Positions 6,929-13,892 of a stretch of 15,611 bases of DNA are shown here, piece after piece. This DNA comes from Thermoplasmata archaeon (GTDB lineage Archaea; Thermoplasmatota; Thermoplasmata; Thermoplasmatales; Thermoplasmataceae): assembly GCA_021827885.1 (NCBI GenBank), contig JAKAUD010000166.1:1-15611 (forward strand). The letters are read 5' to 3'. The position numbers were made by a program, and so were the translations under genes. Each line of letters starts with the position of its first letter. Position 1 is the stretch's first letter. The notes beneath the pieces are model-generated. The model saw only the letters and a program-made list of their open reading frames with translations, did not search any database and was not told the origin of the DNA.

Positions 6929-8083
6929 TTAGAACCAGTGCCTCATCCAGTATTTTTCGAATGCAACCTTCTGCATGTGCCATATGCGGCTTGGTTCCTT
7001 GAAGTCTATGAGTGGCCTTGGCTCCGCCAGGAATTTCCCTTTCATAAAAGCACTCTTGCCATGGCCGGTTTCCAGGAAGCACGCTCCATCTCCATCCCAT
7101 TCCTTCACTTTCCCAATTCCTGTTATTGCGTTGGCAATGTTGTTAGCAACAACCTTTGCCTGGTCGTGTGCGAATACACCTGCCTTGGGGAGATACGGCA
7201 CATAACCTTTTGGAGTAGGGATAGAAGTAACATCTCCTATCGCAAAGACTCCGGGAAACTTTGTCTCAAGGGTTTTCACGTTAACCGGAATCCATCCACT
7301 GGTGTCAGTCATGCCAGCCTTCACTACAGGTTCAGGTGCCACATGTGGCGGAACGGAAAAAAGGAGGTCATAATCCATGCTATCACCACTTTCAAATGCA
7401 AGATGATCCTTTTTCACCTCCTTCAGCTTCTGCTGTGGATGGTAACTTATTCCTCTTGATCCCATGAGCTTCAGGACCTTGTCCGCTATCTCTGGCCCTA
7501 CAGATGGAACCGGGTTGGGCTCTGGGGTGTAGAAGTTGATCTTAATATTTTCCCTGACACCCTTTCTCGAGAAATAATCATCCAGCAGGAAAGCCACTTC
7601 ATATGGAGCAGCAGGGCACTTGAAAGGAAGCTGTGAAATTCCAATGGCAACCGAACCCCGTTCAAAGCCTGCAACGGCATCCCTGAAAGATATGGCGGAT
7701 TCAAGGTCATAGATGTGGTGGGCATATTCAGAGAAGCCCGGTATTGCACCAGGATTATACTGTGCGCCAAGGGAAACTACCAGGAAATCTCCTGTATATT
7801 CTGAAGTGGTTGTTACAACAGTTTTCTTCACCGGATCAATTGAGGTTATCTCTTCGTTAACAACGTTTATACCTTTTTCTTTAAGAACACCAATGTTTTT
7901 CTGCACTTGATCCTGGGTTCTCTTCCCGATCATAAGCCATGGAAAAGAAGGGGGAAATGAAAAATTTCTCCTTCTGTCAATAACCGTGATATTGGCTTTT
8001 CCTTTCAGCTTATCTGCCAGGATGTTTGCAGCAGCTATCCCACCAATGCCGCAACCCAGTACAATAACATTTTTTTTCTCCAT
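6929..8083 (-). CDS. Sulfide:quinone oxidoreductase-like FAD-dependent oxidoreductase
   Basis: A 384-residue two-dinucleotide-binding-domain flavoprotein. It begins with a Rossmann motif VLGCGIGGIAAA (8-19), has an acidic end of strand 2 (ITVIDRR), the ATG-like strand LVVSLGAQ (101-108), and the FAD-closing motif FAIGDVTSIP (280-289). C156 in PFKCPAAPYE and C335 in GACFLETG lie 179 residues apart, close to the spacing of the redox-active cysteine pair in known SQRs (as I recall, C178/C350 in Acidianus, C156/C347 in Aquifex). The third cysteine of those enzymes is not evident. The C-terminus, KVAFEKYWMRHWF, resembles the amphipathic membrane-docking tail of SQRs. Expected reaction: oxidation of sulfide or sulfane with electrons passed to quinone at the inner membrane face. 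The start is ATG at 8083, 33 nt after the membrane-protein gene; no strong ribosome site is seen. A related non-SQR flavoprotein is possible. Confidence 0.83.
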   Translation of the reverse strand: MEKKNVIVLGCGIGGIAAANILADKLKGKANITVIDRRRNFSFPPSFPWLMIGKRTQDQVQKNIGVLKEKGINVVNEEITSIDPVKKTVVTTTSEYTGDFLVVSLGAQYNPGAIPGFSEYAHHIYDLESAISFRDAVAGFERGSVAIGISQLPFKCPAAPYEVAFLLDDYFSRKGVRENIKINFYTPEPNPVPSVGPEIADKVLKLMGSRGISYHPQQKLKEVKKDHLAFESGDSMDYDLLFSVPPHVAPEPVVKAGMTDTSGWIPVNVKTLETKFPGVFAIGDVTSIPTPKGYVPYLPKAGVFAHDQAKVVANNIANAITGIGKVKEWDGDGACFLETGHGKSAFMKGKFLAEPRPLIDFKEPSRIWHMQKVAFEKYWMRHWF

Positions 8084-8116
8084 ATTCGCTCAGTGAAACC
8101 TATGTAAAAATGTTTT

Positions 8117-8590
8117 TCATGTGTGCAAGCGCCGGGTCAGGGATTCCATAGATGCGGAATAGATCAAAAAAACATATGAAATTACAGCCACTACAAACCC
8201 CAGCGACATGAGGAAAGACAGGATATTATTCTGGAATCCCGTCAATATAAATTCAAGTCCACTCATCCCCGCAAGGAAGATCGCTAATGAAGCTATGGCA
8301 CTCAACATTGCTGATCTGCGATCGCCAACGATCAGGCTCAGGGCAAATAACATCAGCGACACCAGACCTATAAGCATCCCAATCATCATGTGGGCCATAA
8401 GTTCCGGTACCGAAAACATAACATTCATCATCCCACGCATCGGAAAGCCAATGTTTCCTGTCGGAAACAGAGCAAAGAGATTCATCCACATTCCGAGTAT
8501 GAACTGTACTGCAAGAAGAACCAGCTCAAGCATAACGCCTGTAAACAAGAGATTCATTCTTTGACCATTCCGGGAGAAGGTATGCTGCAT
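8117..8590 (-). CDS. Four-helix integral membrane protein of unknown function
   Basis: I do not recognise this protein. In the version starting at ATG 8590 it has 157 residues and four hydrophobic segments at about 13-40, 61-88, 93-118 and 123-146, joined by short loops, with charged residues (GDRRS) between helices 2 and 3. Helix 2 is rich in methionine and carries a histidine (AHMMIGMLIG), which might bind haem or a metal, but nothing proves this. A longer form from TTG at 8635 is possible. I prefer the ATG because a TATA-like ATATTAAA (8617-8624 on the plus strand, TTTAATAT in reading direction) lies 30.5 nt before it, the same distance as for the MFS gene, and neither start has a Shine-Dalgarno. 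It is 33 nt upstream of the SQR-like gene and likely opens that operon, so a link to membrane electron transfer is a reasonable guess. Confidence 0.7.
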   Translation of the reverse strand: MQHTFSRNGQRMNLLFTGVMLELVLLAVQFILGMWMNLFALFPTGNIGFPMRGMMNVMFSVPELMAHMMIGMLIGLVSLMLFALSLIVGDRRSAMLSAIASLAIFLAGMSGLEFILTGFQNNILSFLMSLGFVVAVISYVFLIYSASMESLTRRLHT

Positions 8591-8616
8591 AGACTTTTCT
8601 TGTGATTTCTTCTCAG

Positions 8617-8624
8617 ATATTAAA
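8617..8624 (-). promoter_or_regulatory. Candidate TATA box of the membrane protein-SQR-DsrE operon
   Basis: TTTAATAT on the minus strand, centred 30.5 nt before the ATG at 8590, which would leave a 5' leader of only a few bases. If this promoter is real, the alternative TTG start at 8635 lies upstream of the transcript and cannot be used. Confidence 0.4.
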
Positions 8625-8734
8625 TTCTCCTGCAAGGATTCAGGAATGAAAACCTCTCAAAAGAGAGATCATTTGTGCCATCAATCACATACGCTTGAAA
8701 CATTAAGGCAAATACCGGCAGGGTTATTTCTTCG

Positions 8735-8771
8735 CACCAGGAGTTGAGTTTCATCCTTTTGCGACCTGGTG
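8735..8771. repeat. Inverted repeat, 7-bp arms
   Basis: CACCAGG (8735-8741) and CCTGGTG (8765-8771) are perfect inverted arms around 23 nt, in the 197-nt gap between the small gene at 8833-9183 and the membrane protein. It could be a weak stem-loop or a protein-binding site. A second tiny hairpin, CTCTC-AAAA-GAGAG, lies at 8654-8667. Neither is followed by a T-run. Confidence 0.4.
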
Positions 8772-8832
8772 ATTGATATTTTTCCATAGCATGGAATAAT
8801 CCTTATCGATATAATCAGGAAAGCAGGTTCCT

Positions 8833-9183
8833 TTATGGTGAATATTTCACAATCCAGCTCTTTATGGCATCTGCAGATTTTTCGATAGCCTCTACCTTAT
8901 CGGCGCTGAGGCCTTCCAAATCAGATTCTGAGATAAGTCCCTCTGCAAGCAGTTCTCCAAACACGTGAATTATCTGGGAATATCTGTAATCGTATTTCCT
9001 ATTCATAGTCTTCAGGGTATCTTGCAGATAACTATGAATTTCCCAGATATCCGGCGGAGAAGCAGCTGTATTTGCAAGTTCTCTGACCTTCTTTATTACG
9101 AGATCGTATTCCCTTCGGAGAGCGTCATCAAAAATCTTCCTCGCCTTCTTCTTTTCATCCTTGCTCCATCGATAATCTTGCAT
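8833..9183 (-). CDS. Small conserved-looking soluble protein, function unknown
   Basis: I cannot assign a family name to this 116-residue protein. It is charged, rich in Lys, Asp and Glu, without membrane segments, and predicted to be almost wholly helical: residues 7-38 form one long helix (KDEKKKARKIFDDALRREYD), a PPDIWEI turn follows at 43-49, then a segment around KYDYRYSQIIHVFGELLAEG (63-82) and a final helix with LSADKVEAI. The aromatic-rich KYDYRYS block looks like a conserved core. The start is ATG at 9183 with GGAAGTGA about 5 nt upstream, and GTATAC (9212-9217) or TTTTATTATT further up might serve as TATA box. It stands alone: the next gene on the strand is more than 240 nt downstream. 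Good ribosome site and normal composition make it a real gene. Confidence 0.75.
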   Translation of the reverse strand: MQDYRWSKDEKKKARKIFDDALRREYDLVIKKVRELANTAASPPDIWEIHSYLQDTLKTMNRKYDYRYSQIIHVFGELLAEGLISESDLEGLSADKVEAIEKSADAIKSWIVKYSP

Positions 9184-9602
9184 CGTATCACTTCCTTAGC
9201 GTTGAGTCCTGGTATACTTCAACATGGCTTTGCAATAATAAAACATTCTCTACGGTTAATCAAATGTTTTCCTGGCACATTAATTTGCCAGATAGGTGAC
9301 ATATATCTCAGGACATCTAACGTTTTCAAACAGAACATAATAGCAAAGTTCAAGAATTATCTGTCAGGTGATCTATCGTTCAGTAGTATCTGGCTCCTTT
9401 TATCCAGAAACAGGTATTTTTACGAAACTAACCGCCTATCATGTGTGGGAACCCTGACACAATGCTCCTTGACCACTTTGATTGAACATCTGTTAAGTGA
9501 TCCTTCCCCAAGACTTCATGTAGCTTTTCTGCATTAGTTGTATTGTGCCAATGTCCTGGTGAGGGTGTAACAGCAGAATGAGACAAAGGAGATGAGCTAT
9601 AA
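9184..9602. other. 419-nt gap between divergent genes, no convincing gene
   Basis: The gap lies between two divergently read genes, so it should hold both promoters. A perfect hairpin, CTGGCA (9272-9277) with TGCCAG (9286-9291) and an 8-nt loop, is the only clear structure. An open frame on the minus strand (9428-9694) overlaps the next gene and has no ribosome site; an open frame on the plus strand that runs into the gap from 8965 is a shadow of the small gene. I see no tRNA, no insertion-sequence end and no CRISPR repeat. The region may contain worn remnants of a lost gene. Confidence 0.5.
9272..9291. repeat. Perfect 6-bp hairpin in the divergent gap
   Basis: CTGGCA (9272-9277) and TGCCAG (9286-9291) with an 8-nt A/T loop, about 90 nt upstream of the small minus-strand gene. 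No T-run follows on either strand, so it is more likely an operator or a remnant than a terminator. Confidence 0.35.
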
Positions 9603-10313
9603 ATGGAAATGTCATTTGATTGCGAAATTCTTATGCCAGACAGGGAATTTTCAGAAACCCACAATGTTGATAAGGCCACAGAGTTAGGGCTCATCTACCT
9701 GAATACTCTCTTTCCTGATCCAGAGACGGGTTTGGTCCCCTATGAGATGGAACCTGGCGGAATGTCTCCCGAGCTGAGTTCATTTATTGCTAAAACCAAG
9801 GAAAAATCTAAGTTAACAAAGATTCATGGCATGGACAAAGAACTTGACAGAGCATACAAGCTGCAAAGGGTGATTAACGCCTTTCTGCTAAACAAGAATA
9901 CCGGGGAAGGGAGGCGGGTTCGGCTGCTTGAAGAGAATATTGACCGGCTTTCCATCAGAATACCAAGATCATCCAGCCTTGAAGGTCTGGATATCCAAAG
10001 TAAAAAAACCATCTCAGAAACAGTGGAACCGGAAGAAAGATTGAGGCTCATCGCCCTGATTGAATCTATGCGAGAGGATGATTTTATTAAAACCATGAAT
10101 GGGGTAAAATTGGTGCTAACTAAATCGATCGATGGACTTGATGCAGAACCATTTCAGTTACAATTTTACTGTAATACCAGAGATCCAGTAAAAATATCAG
10201 TAAATTTGTGCATAATACATCTAAAGGGTGAGGAAGCATCAATAGAATATGAAAATGAGTTCCGGCAAAATCTATTTCACTCTCTTCTAAATACACTTCA
10301 TGAACTTATATGA
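9603..10313 (+). CDS. Unrecognised 236-residue protein coupled to a pRiA4b ORF-3 family gene
   Basis: I do not recognise this protein. It is soluble, without signal peptide or membrane segments. The N-terminal part (1-60) is rich in acidic residues and proline; residues 72-125 look helical and basic (MDKELDRAYKLQRVINAFLL); an acidic linker follows near 135-150; and the C-terminal 70 residues alternate as if forming beta strands (PFQLQFYCNTRDPVKISVNLC) with a closing helix. The start is ATG at 9603, with GGAGATGA 7 nt upstream; a second ATG two codons later is less well placed. The stop TGA overlaps the ATG of the following gene (ATGA), so the two products are made together and probably act together. 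A lineage-restricted family is likely. Confidence 0.75.
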   Translation: MEMSFDCEILMPDREFSETHNVDKATELGLIYLNTLFPDPETGLVPYEMEPGGMSPELSSFIAKTKEKSKLTKIHGMDKELDRAYKLQRVINAFLLNKNTGEGRRVRLLEENIDRLSIRIPRSSSLEGLDIQSKKTISETVEPEERLRLIALIESMREDDFIKTMNGVKLVLTKSIDGLDAEPFQLQFYCNTRDPVKISVNLCIIHLKGEEASIEYENEFRQNLFHSLLNTLHELI

Positions 10314-10978
10314 ATCCTAAAAGTTTAGAATCAAATTTTTCTGGAGCAGAGGCACCTCGCAAGGATAGTAAAGCTGGATTAAAGAAAACAGGGAAAAAGG
10401 GGCATTCTAATATTTTACAGATAAAAGTGGCCATAAAAGGCATACGCCCTTCGATCTGGAGAAAATTACTGGTCAATTCCGATGCAACACTTCACGATCT
10501 GCATCTTATGATTCAGGCGGTCTTTGGATGGGAAAATTACCATCTTTATGAGTTTTACATTGGGCGAAATAACTATACTACGTCTTATGTTTTGGAAGAA
10601 GATGATCAGGATGCGATAGATTCAAGTGGAGTGACACTTGAAGATCTTCACTTGCAGGAAGGTAATAAATTTACTTATGTGTATGATTTCGGAGATAACT
10701 GGGAACATCTGGTTTCAGTTGATAAGATTCTGCCTCCGGATCCATCTGTCCTATTGCCATCATGCATAGGCGGAAAGAGAAAATGCCCTCCTGAAGACTG
10801 TGGTGGTGTCTATGGATATTATAACATTCTTAAGGAAGCTAAAGACCCTCAGGATCCTGAGCATGAGGCTTCAGCTCAATGGCTTGGGGAATACGACCCG
10901 GAAGAGTTTGATATGGAATCTACAGACTTTGATGTCTTGGGTTATAAGGGAATGGAAGATCTATCCGATACAACGTGA
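10310..10978 (+). CDS. Plasmid pRiA4b ORF-3 family protein
   Basis: A 222-residue member of the PRiA4_ORF3 family. Hallmarks: after a 33-residue basic, low-complexity N-terminus comes ILQIKVAIKGIRPSIWRK (35-52), then DLHLMIQAVFGWENYHLYEF (63-82), the signature YDFGDNWEH (125-133), a cysteine-containing CPPEDCGGVYGY (159-170) and the terminal EYDPEEFD (194-201). The family is widespread on plasmids and in accessory regions of bacteria and archaea; its biochemical role is not established. CIGG...CPPEDC with C152, C159 and C164 could bind a metal, which is my inference. It starts within the stop of the preceding gene through an ATGA overlap and has no separate promoter. A short hairpin with four T (10998-11018) follows the stop. 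Confidence 0.9.
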   Translation: MNPKSLESNFSGAEAPRKDSKAGLKKTGKKGHSNILQIKVAIKGIRPSIWRKLLVNSDATLHDLHLMIQAVFGWENYHLYEFYIGRNNYTTSYVLEEDDQDAIDSSGVTLEDLHLQEGNKFTYVYDFGDNWEHLVSVDKILPPDPSVLLPSCIGGKRKCPPEDCGGVYGYYNILKEAKDPQDPEHEASAQWLGEYDPEEFDMESTDFDVLGYKGMEDLSDTT

Positions 10979-10997
10979 GGAGATGAATGCGATTATT

Positions 10998-11018
10998 TCC
11001 AGTATTATTCTGGATTTT
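10998..11018 (+). terminator. Weak hairpin plus T-run after the pRiA4b-type gene
   Basis: TCCAG (10998-11002) pairs with CTGGA (11010-11014) across a 7-nt loop and is followed by four T, 20 nt after the stop codon. A further T-run occurs at about 11058-11063. The region lies between convergent transcription units, where a terminator is expected, but the stem is short. Confidence 0.35.
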
Positions 11019-11162
11019 AACATGAATTAATAAATCGATCAAACGCAAACGAGATAATTTTTCCCCTGAATTTACATTTTCCTTCATTTTATTTCACATT
11101 GCTCATATCGATCTGAAATTACATCTCACAAATTATGCTTCGATCCACCTATCATTCAGAGA

Positions 11163-11184
11163 CACGATCAGCTCCGCACGATCA
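11163..11184. repeat. 8-bp direct repeat over the end of the radical SAM gene
   Basis: CACGATCA occurs at 11163-11170 and again at 11177-11184 with a 6-nt spacer; the second copy covers the stop codon of the radical SAM gene. Its meaning is unclear, and it may be chance. Confidence 0.3.
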
Positions 11185-12864
11185 TGCATTGATAATATAA
11201 CTTCTCATCCTGTTCATCATAGAATAGAGAAAAATCAAGATGGATACCCCGGTAATCCCATGTTTTCTGGACCACTCAATCTCCTTCACCAGATAGGTCA
11301 AGTGCTTGCTCATGTCTTCATGGGCATCATAATCTGCTCCATTGATGTACGACATTATATTGTGGACGATCTTCTGTTTCTCATGGAATTCAATGTAGCC
11401 AAGTTTTGAACCAATCTCAACCATCTTGATTCCGGATAGGTAGGTCGCCTCTACCATGTCTTTTTTTGACATCCACCGTGTGTCATAATTAATGAATTCG
11501 TCCCACTGTTTTCCCCTGTCCAGGAGCTCGTAAAAGTCCATAACGCCTTTAGTGTAAATATTAAATCCATACCTGTCCGGCATTTCATAAAAAAGCGATC
11601 CCGGATCAATGAAGGGGGCCAGCGGCGATATAAAGCCATAGAGTGGCATTTCCTTTGAATTATATGTTTTCAGCAATCTTTCCATATAGTCTGTATCCTC
11701 TATGACAGAATCCTTTGTCTGGAAAGGCAAGCCTATCGAAAAATATATGTCAAATTTTCTTGAGCCAAATTCCCTGGCAAGTTCAACAGATTTTTCAAGC
11801 TGTTCATTCGTGTAAAACCTTCCGGTTTCCTCCCTTATCTTCTTTATTGATGAATCCGGGGATATCTCACAGGCGAAATTGTCCACATTCTTTGAGAGCT
11901 CCATGAAATATTCCCTTCCGGGAGGAACGAAGTATTCTGTCAGGAGGGGAAGGTCAATGCCTCGATCCTTGAGTTCCTTGAAAAACTTCAGGTAATAATC
12001 AGGGCCGGCTTGGTTCAGGTCACCCGCAATGAATACCGGTGAATTTATAGTATCCTGAACTATCTCAATCTCGTCTGCAACTCTTCCAGGATCCCTCCTC
12101 ACAGGGGAAGACTCGTAATACCTGCTTTTATACGCAAAATTGGAACCTCCACAGAACCCGCAGTTAAACTGGCATCCTCGTTGGATTATGGTCATGCCCA
12201 TTGGATTCTTGATCCATGAATAATAGGGCAAATGACCCTTAATGTCATGGTATAATATTGAATTCTTGACCAATATTCCATAGTTAATGAAAACCGCATC
12301 CGTGGGATTCCTGTCTTTCAGGGGTTCGTTATGGTATGTCCTGCCTTCCTTTCTGTACCAGAGATTGGGAACACCTTCAAGAGGCCTGCTGCCTTCAAGG
12401 GTTCTCATTAGGGTAATGAGCTGCTTTTCGACAAAATCACCGGCCAGTATAAAATCCACATCATTGTTTTTCTCCATTATTTCCCCAGCAAAATAGCTTG
12501 AGGAAAATCCTCCAAGGAGCACTTTCTTATCTGGATGGTACTTCTTGATGATCTTTGCTATGTTGAATGCCCCATGAACATGAGGCAGCCAGTGGAAATC
12601 AATGCCAAAAATGTCTGCATCCATGTTCCTTATGTATTTCTCGGCATCGAATTTTGCACTGTCCAGCATCAAGACGGCTAGATTGGAAATTCTTCCTGAG
12701 AAGCCATTATCAAGAACGTGATTCAGCATGCTGACAAAGCCTATCGGGTACATCTCGAAAAGAGGGGTAGAAGGAATCACGTCGCCTATGGGCCCTTCCT
12801 TGATTTCTCGTTTTCTGAAATCATAGATGCTGGGGGCATGCACAAACGCGATATCTGATTTCAT
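11182..12864 (-). CDS. B12-binding domain/radical SAM protein, Ta0216 type
   Basis: A cobalamin-dependent radical SAM enzyme of 560 residues from the ATG at 12864. The N-terminal part is a Rossmann-like B12-binding domain, with DIFGIDFHWLPHVHGA followed by a helix and VLLGGFSSSYF. The radical SAM domain begins with QRGCQFNCGFCGG: C231, C235 and C238 form the CxxxCxxC motif that holds the 4Fe-4S cluster. The C-terminal 130 residues are a family-specific helical extension. It resembles the B12-binding/radical SAM family typified by Thermoplasma acidophilum Ta0216; the substrate is not known to me. A longer frame from TTG at 12912 exists but has no ribosome site, while TATAAT (12895-12900, plus strand) lies 33.5 nt before the ATG and the conserved sequence starts there. 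It follows coaA on the same strand and may be transcribed both with it and alone. Confidence 0.88.
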   Translation of the reverse strand: MKSDIAFVHAPSIYDFRKREIKEGPIGDVIPSTPLFEMYPIGFVSMLNHVLDNGFSGRISNLAVLMLDSAKFDAEKYIRNMDADIFGIDFHWLPHVHGAFNIAKIIKKYHPDKKVLLGGFSSSYFAGEIMEKNNDVDFILAGDFVEKQLITLMRTLEGSRPLEGVPNLWYRKEGRTYHNEPLKDRNPTDAVFINYGILVKNSILYHDIKGHLPYYSWIKNPMGMTIIQRGCQFNCGFCGGSNFAYKSRYYESSPVRRDPGRVADEIEIVQDTINSPVFIAGDLNQAGPDYYLKFFKELKDRGIDLPLLTEYFVPPGREYFMELSKNVDNFACEISPDSSIKKIREETGRFYTNEQLEKSVELAREFGSRKFDIYFSIGLPFQTKDSVIEDTDYMERLLKTYNSKEMPLYGFISPLAPFIDPGSLFYEMPDRYGFNIYTKGVMDFYELLDRGKQWDEFINYDTRWMSKKDMVEATYLSGIKMVEIGSKLGYIEFHEKQKIVHNIMSYINGADYDAHEDMSKHLTYLVKEIEWSRKHGITGVSILIFLYSMMNRMRSYIINA

Positions 12865-12944
12865 GGACTTACAATCAGTAAGCGGCTGCGAGGGTATAAT
12901 GAATAGCTTCAATGGAACGGTCGAATAAAATTGTTGTTTCTTTC

Positions 12945-13892
12945 CTATATTTTCCTGATCAATACCTTATTCACGGAATGGTCTTTTTCCTTCTTAAGGA
13001 TCAGGTGGGCATGGTATTTTGTGTTTTCAATGTTCTCCCTCAGGTTCTTCCCGTTGATCCTGTCCCAGATGTCAGATGCTATCCTTAAAGCCTCATCTTC
13101 CGGAATATTATAGTATCCCCTGAAATAGGATTCCGGGTTCTTGAACCTCGTTTCCCTCAAGATCTTGAACCGTTCCAGAAACCAGTTCTTTATATCTGCC
13201 TCTTCAGCATCGACATAAATGGAAAAGTCGAAGAAATCGGAGACAATAAGCTCAGGTTCCCTTGCACGAATCGACCTGGTACCTGTCTGAAGGACATTCA
13301 ACCCTTCAAAAATTATGATGTCTGGCTCATCAATCTCAAGGAATTGATCAGGAACGATATCATATACGAGATGTGAATAGATTGGAGCCTTCAGGTTCCT
13401 CAGCCCGGACTTCAGGTCGTAAAGGAACTTTATCATCCTTCTCAGGTCATAGCTTTCAGGAAACCCTTTTCTTTCCATAAGGTTCCTGCTTTCCAGTTCC
13501 CTGTTTGTGAGAAGAAAACCATCCGTAGTGACGATATAGACCCTTGGTTTTGAGGGCCAGCCTGAGATGAGTGCTTTCAGAATCCTCGCGGTTGTGCTTT
13601 TACCTACCGCTACGCTCCCTGCTATCCCAATTATATATGGAACCTTTCCGTGTGTCTTCCGGAAGAAATCTGCCCTTCTAGAGATCAGCCGGCCATAATT
13701 GTCATAATATATTCTCAGTAATTTTGATATGGGGGCATAAATCTCCTCAACCTCCTTAATTGAGAGGTTCTCGTTTATTCCCCTGATCTCCAGCAATTCC
13801 TCTTCGGTAATGTTGATTTTCTCCCTTTCCCGGAGTTTTTTCCATTCGTCTCTCTCCACTTCCAAAAATGGAGAGGGGAGATTTTCGGTCAT
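12945..13892 (-). CDS. coaA: Type I pantothenate kinase
   Basis: A 315-residue P-loop kinase that phosphorylates pantothenate with ATP, the first committed step from pantothenate to coenzyme A, in the cytoplasm. Motifs of bacterial-type CoaA are complete: N-terminal [11 protein letters not shown], Walker A GSVAVGKS (92-99), catalytic D124 in [18 protein letters not shown] (142-149), and E196 in [13 protein letters not shown]. Length equals the usual 310-320 residues. Most archaea use pantoate kinase plus phosphopantothenate synthetase instead, but Thermoplasmatales lack pantoate kinase, and a type I CoaA homologue was shown to work in Picrophilus torridus (PTO0232), where it is not inhibited by CoA. 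The ATG overlaps the stop of the MFS gene (ATGA), so the two are translationally coupled. The radical SAM gene lies 80 nt downstream. Confidence 0.95.
   Translation of the reverse strand: MTENLPSPFLEVERDEWKKLREREKINITEEELLEIRGINENLSIKEVEEIYAPISKLLRIYYDNYGRLISRRADFFRKTHGKVPYIIGIAGSVAVGKSTTARILKALISGWPSKPRVYIVTTDGFLLTNRELESRNLMERKGFPESYDLRRMIKFLYDLKSGLRNLKAPIYSHLVYDIVPDQFLEIDEPDIIIFEGLNVLQTGTRSIRAREPELIVSDFFDFSIYVDAEEADIKNWFLERFKILRETRFKNPESYFRGYYNIPEDEALRIASDIWDRINGKNLRENIENTKYHAHLILKKEKDHSVNKVLIRKI

Noticed and set aside
6773..7459. Open frame of 228 codons on the plus strand
   Set aside because: It lies wholly opposite the dsrE-like and SQR-like genes, which have clear family motifs; composition is unlike a protein and no ribosome site is present.
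8965..9537. Open frame of 190 codons on the plus strand running into the 9184-9602 gap
   Set aside because: The first part is antisense to a gene with a good ribosome site, the translation is rich in Ile, Leu, Ser and Cys without motifs, and no start signal is seen.
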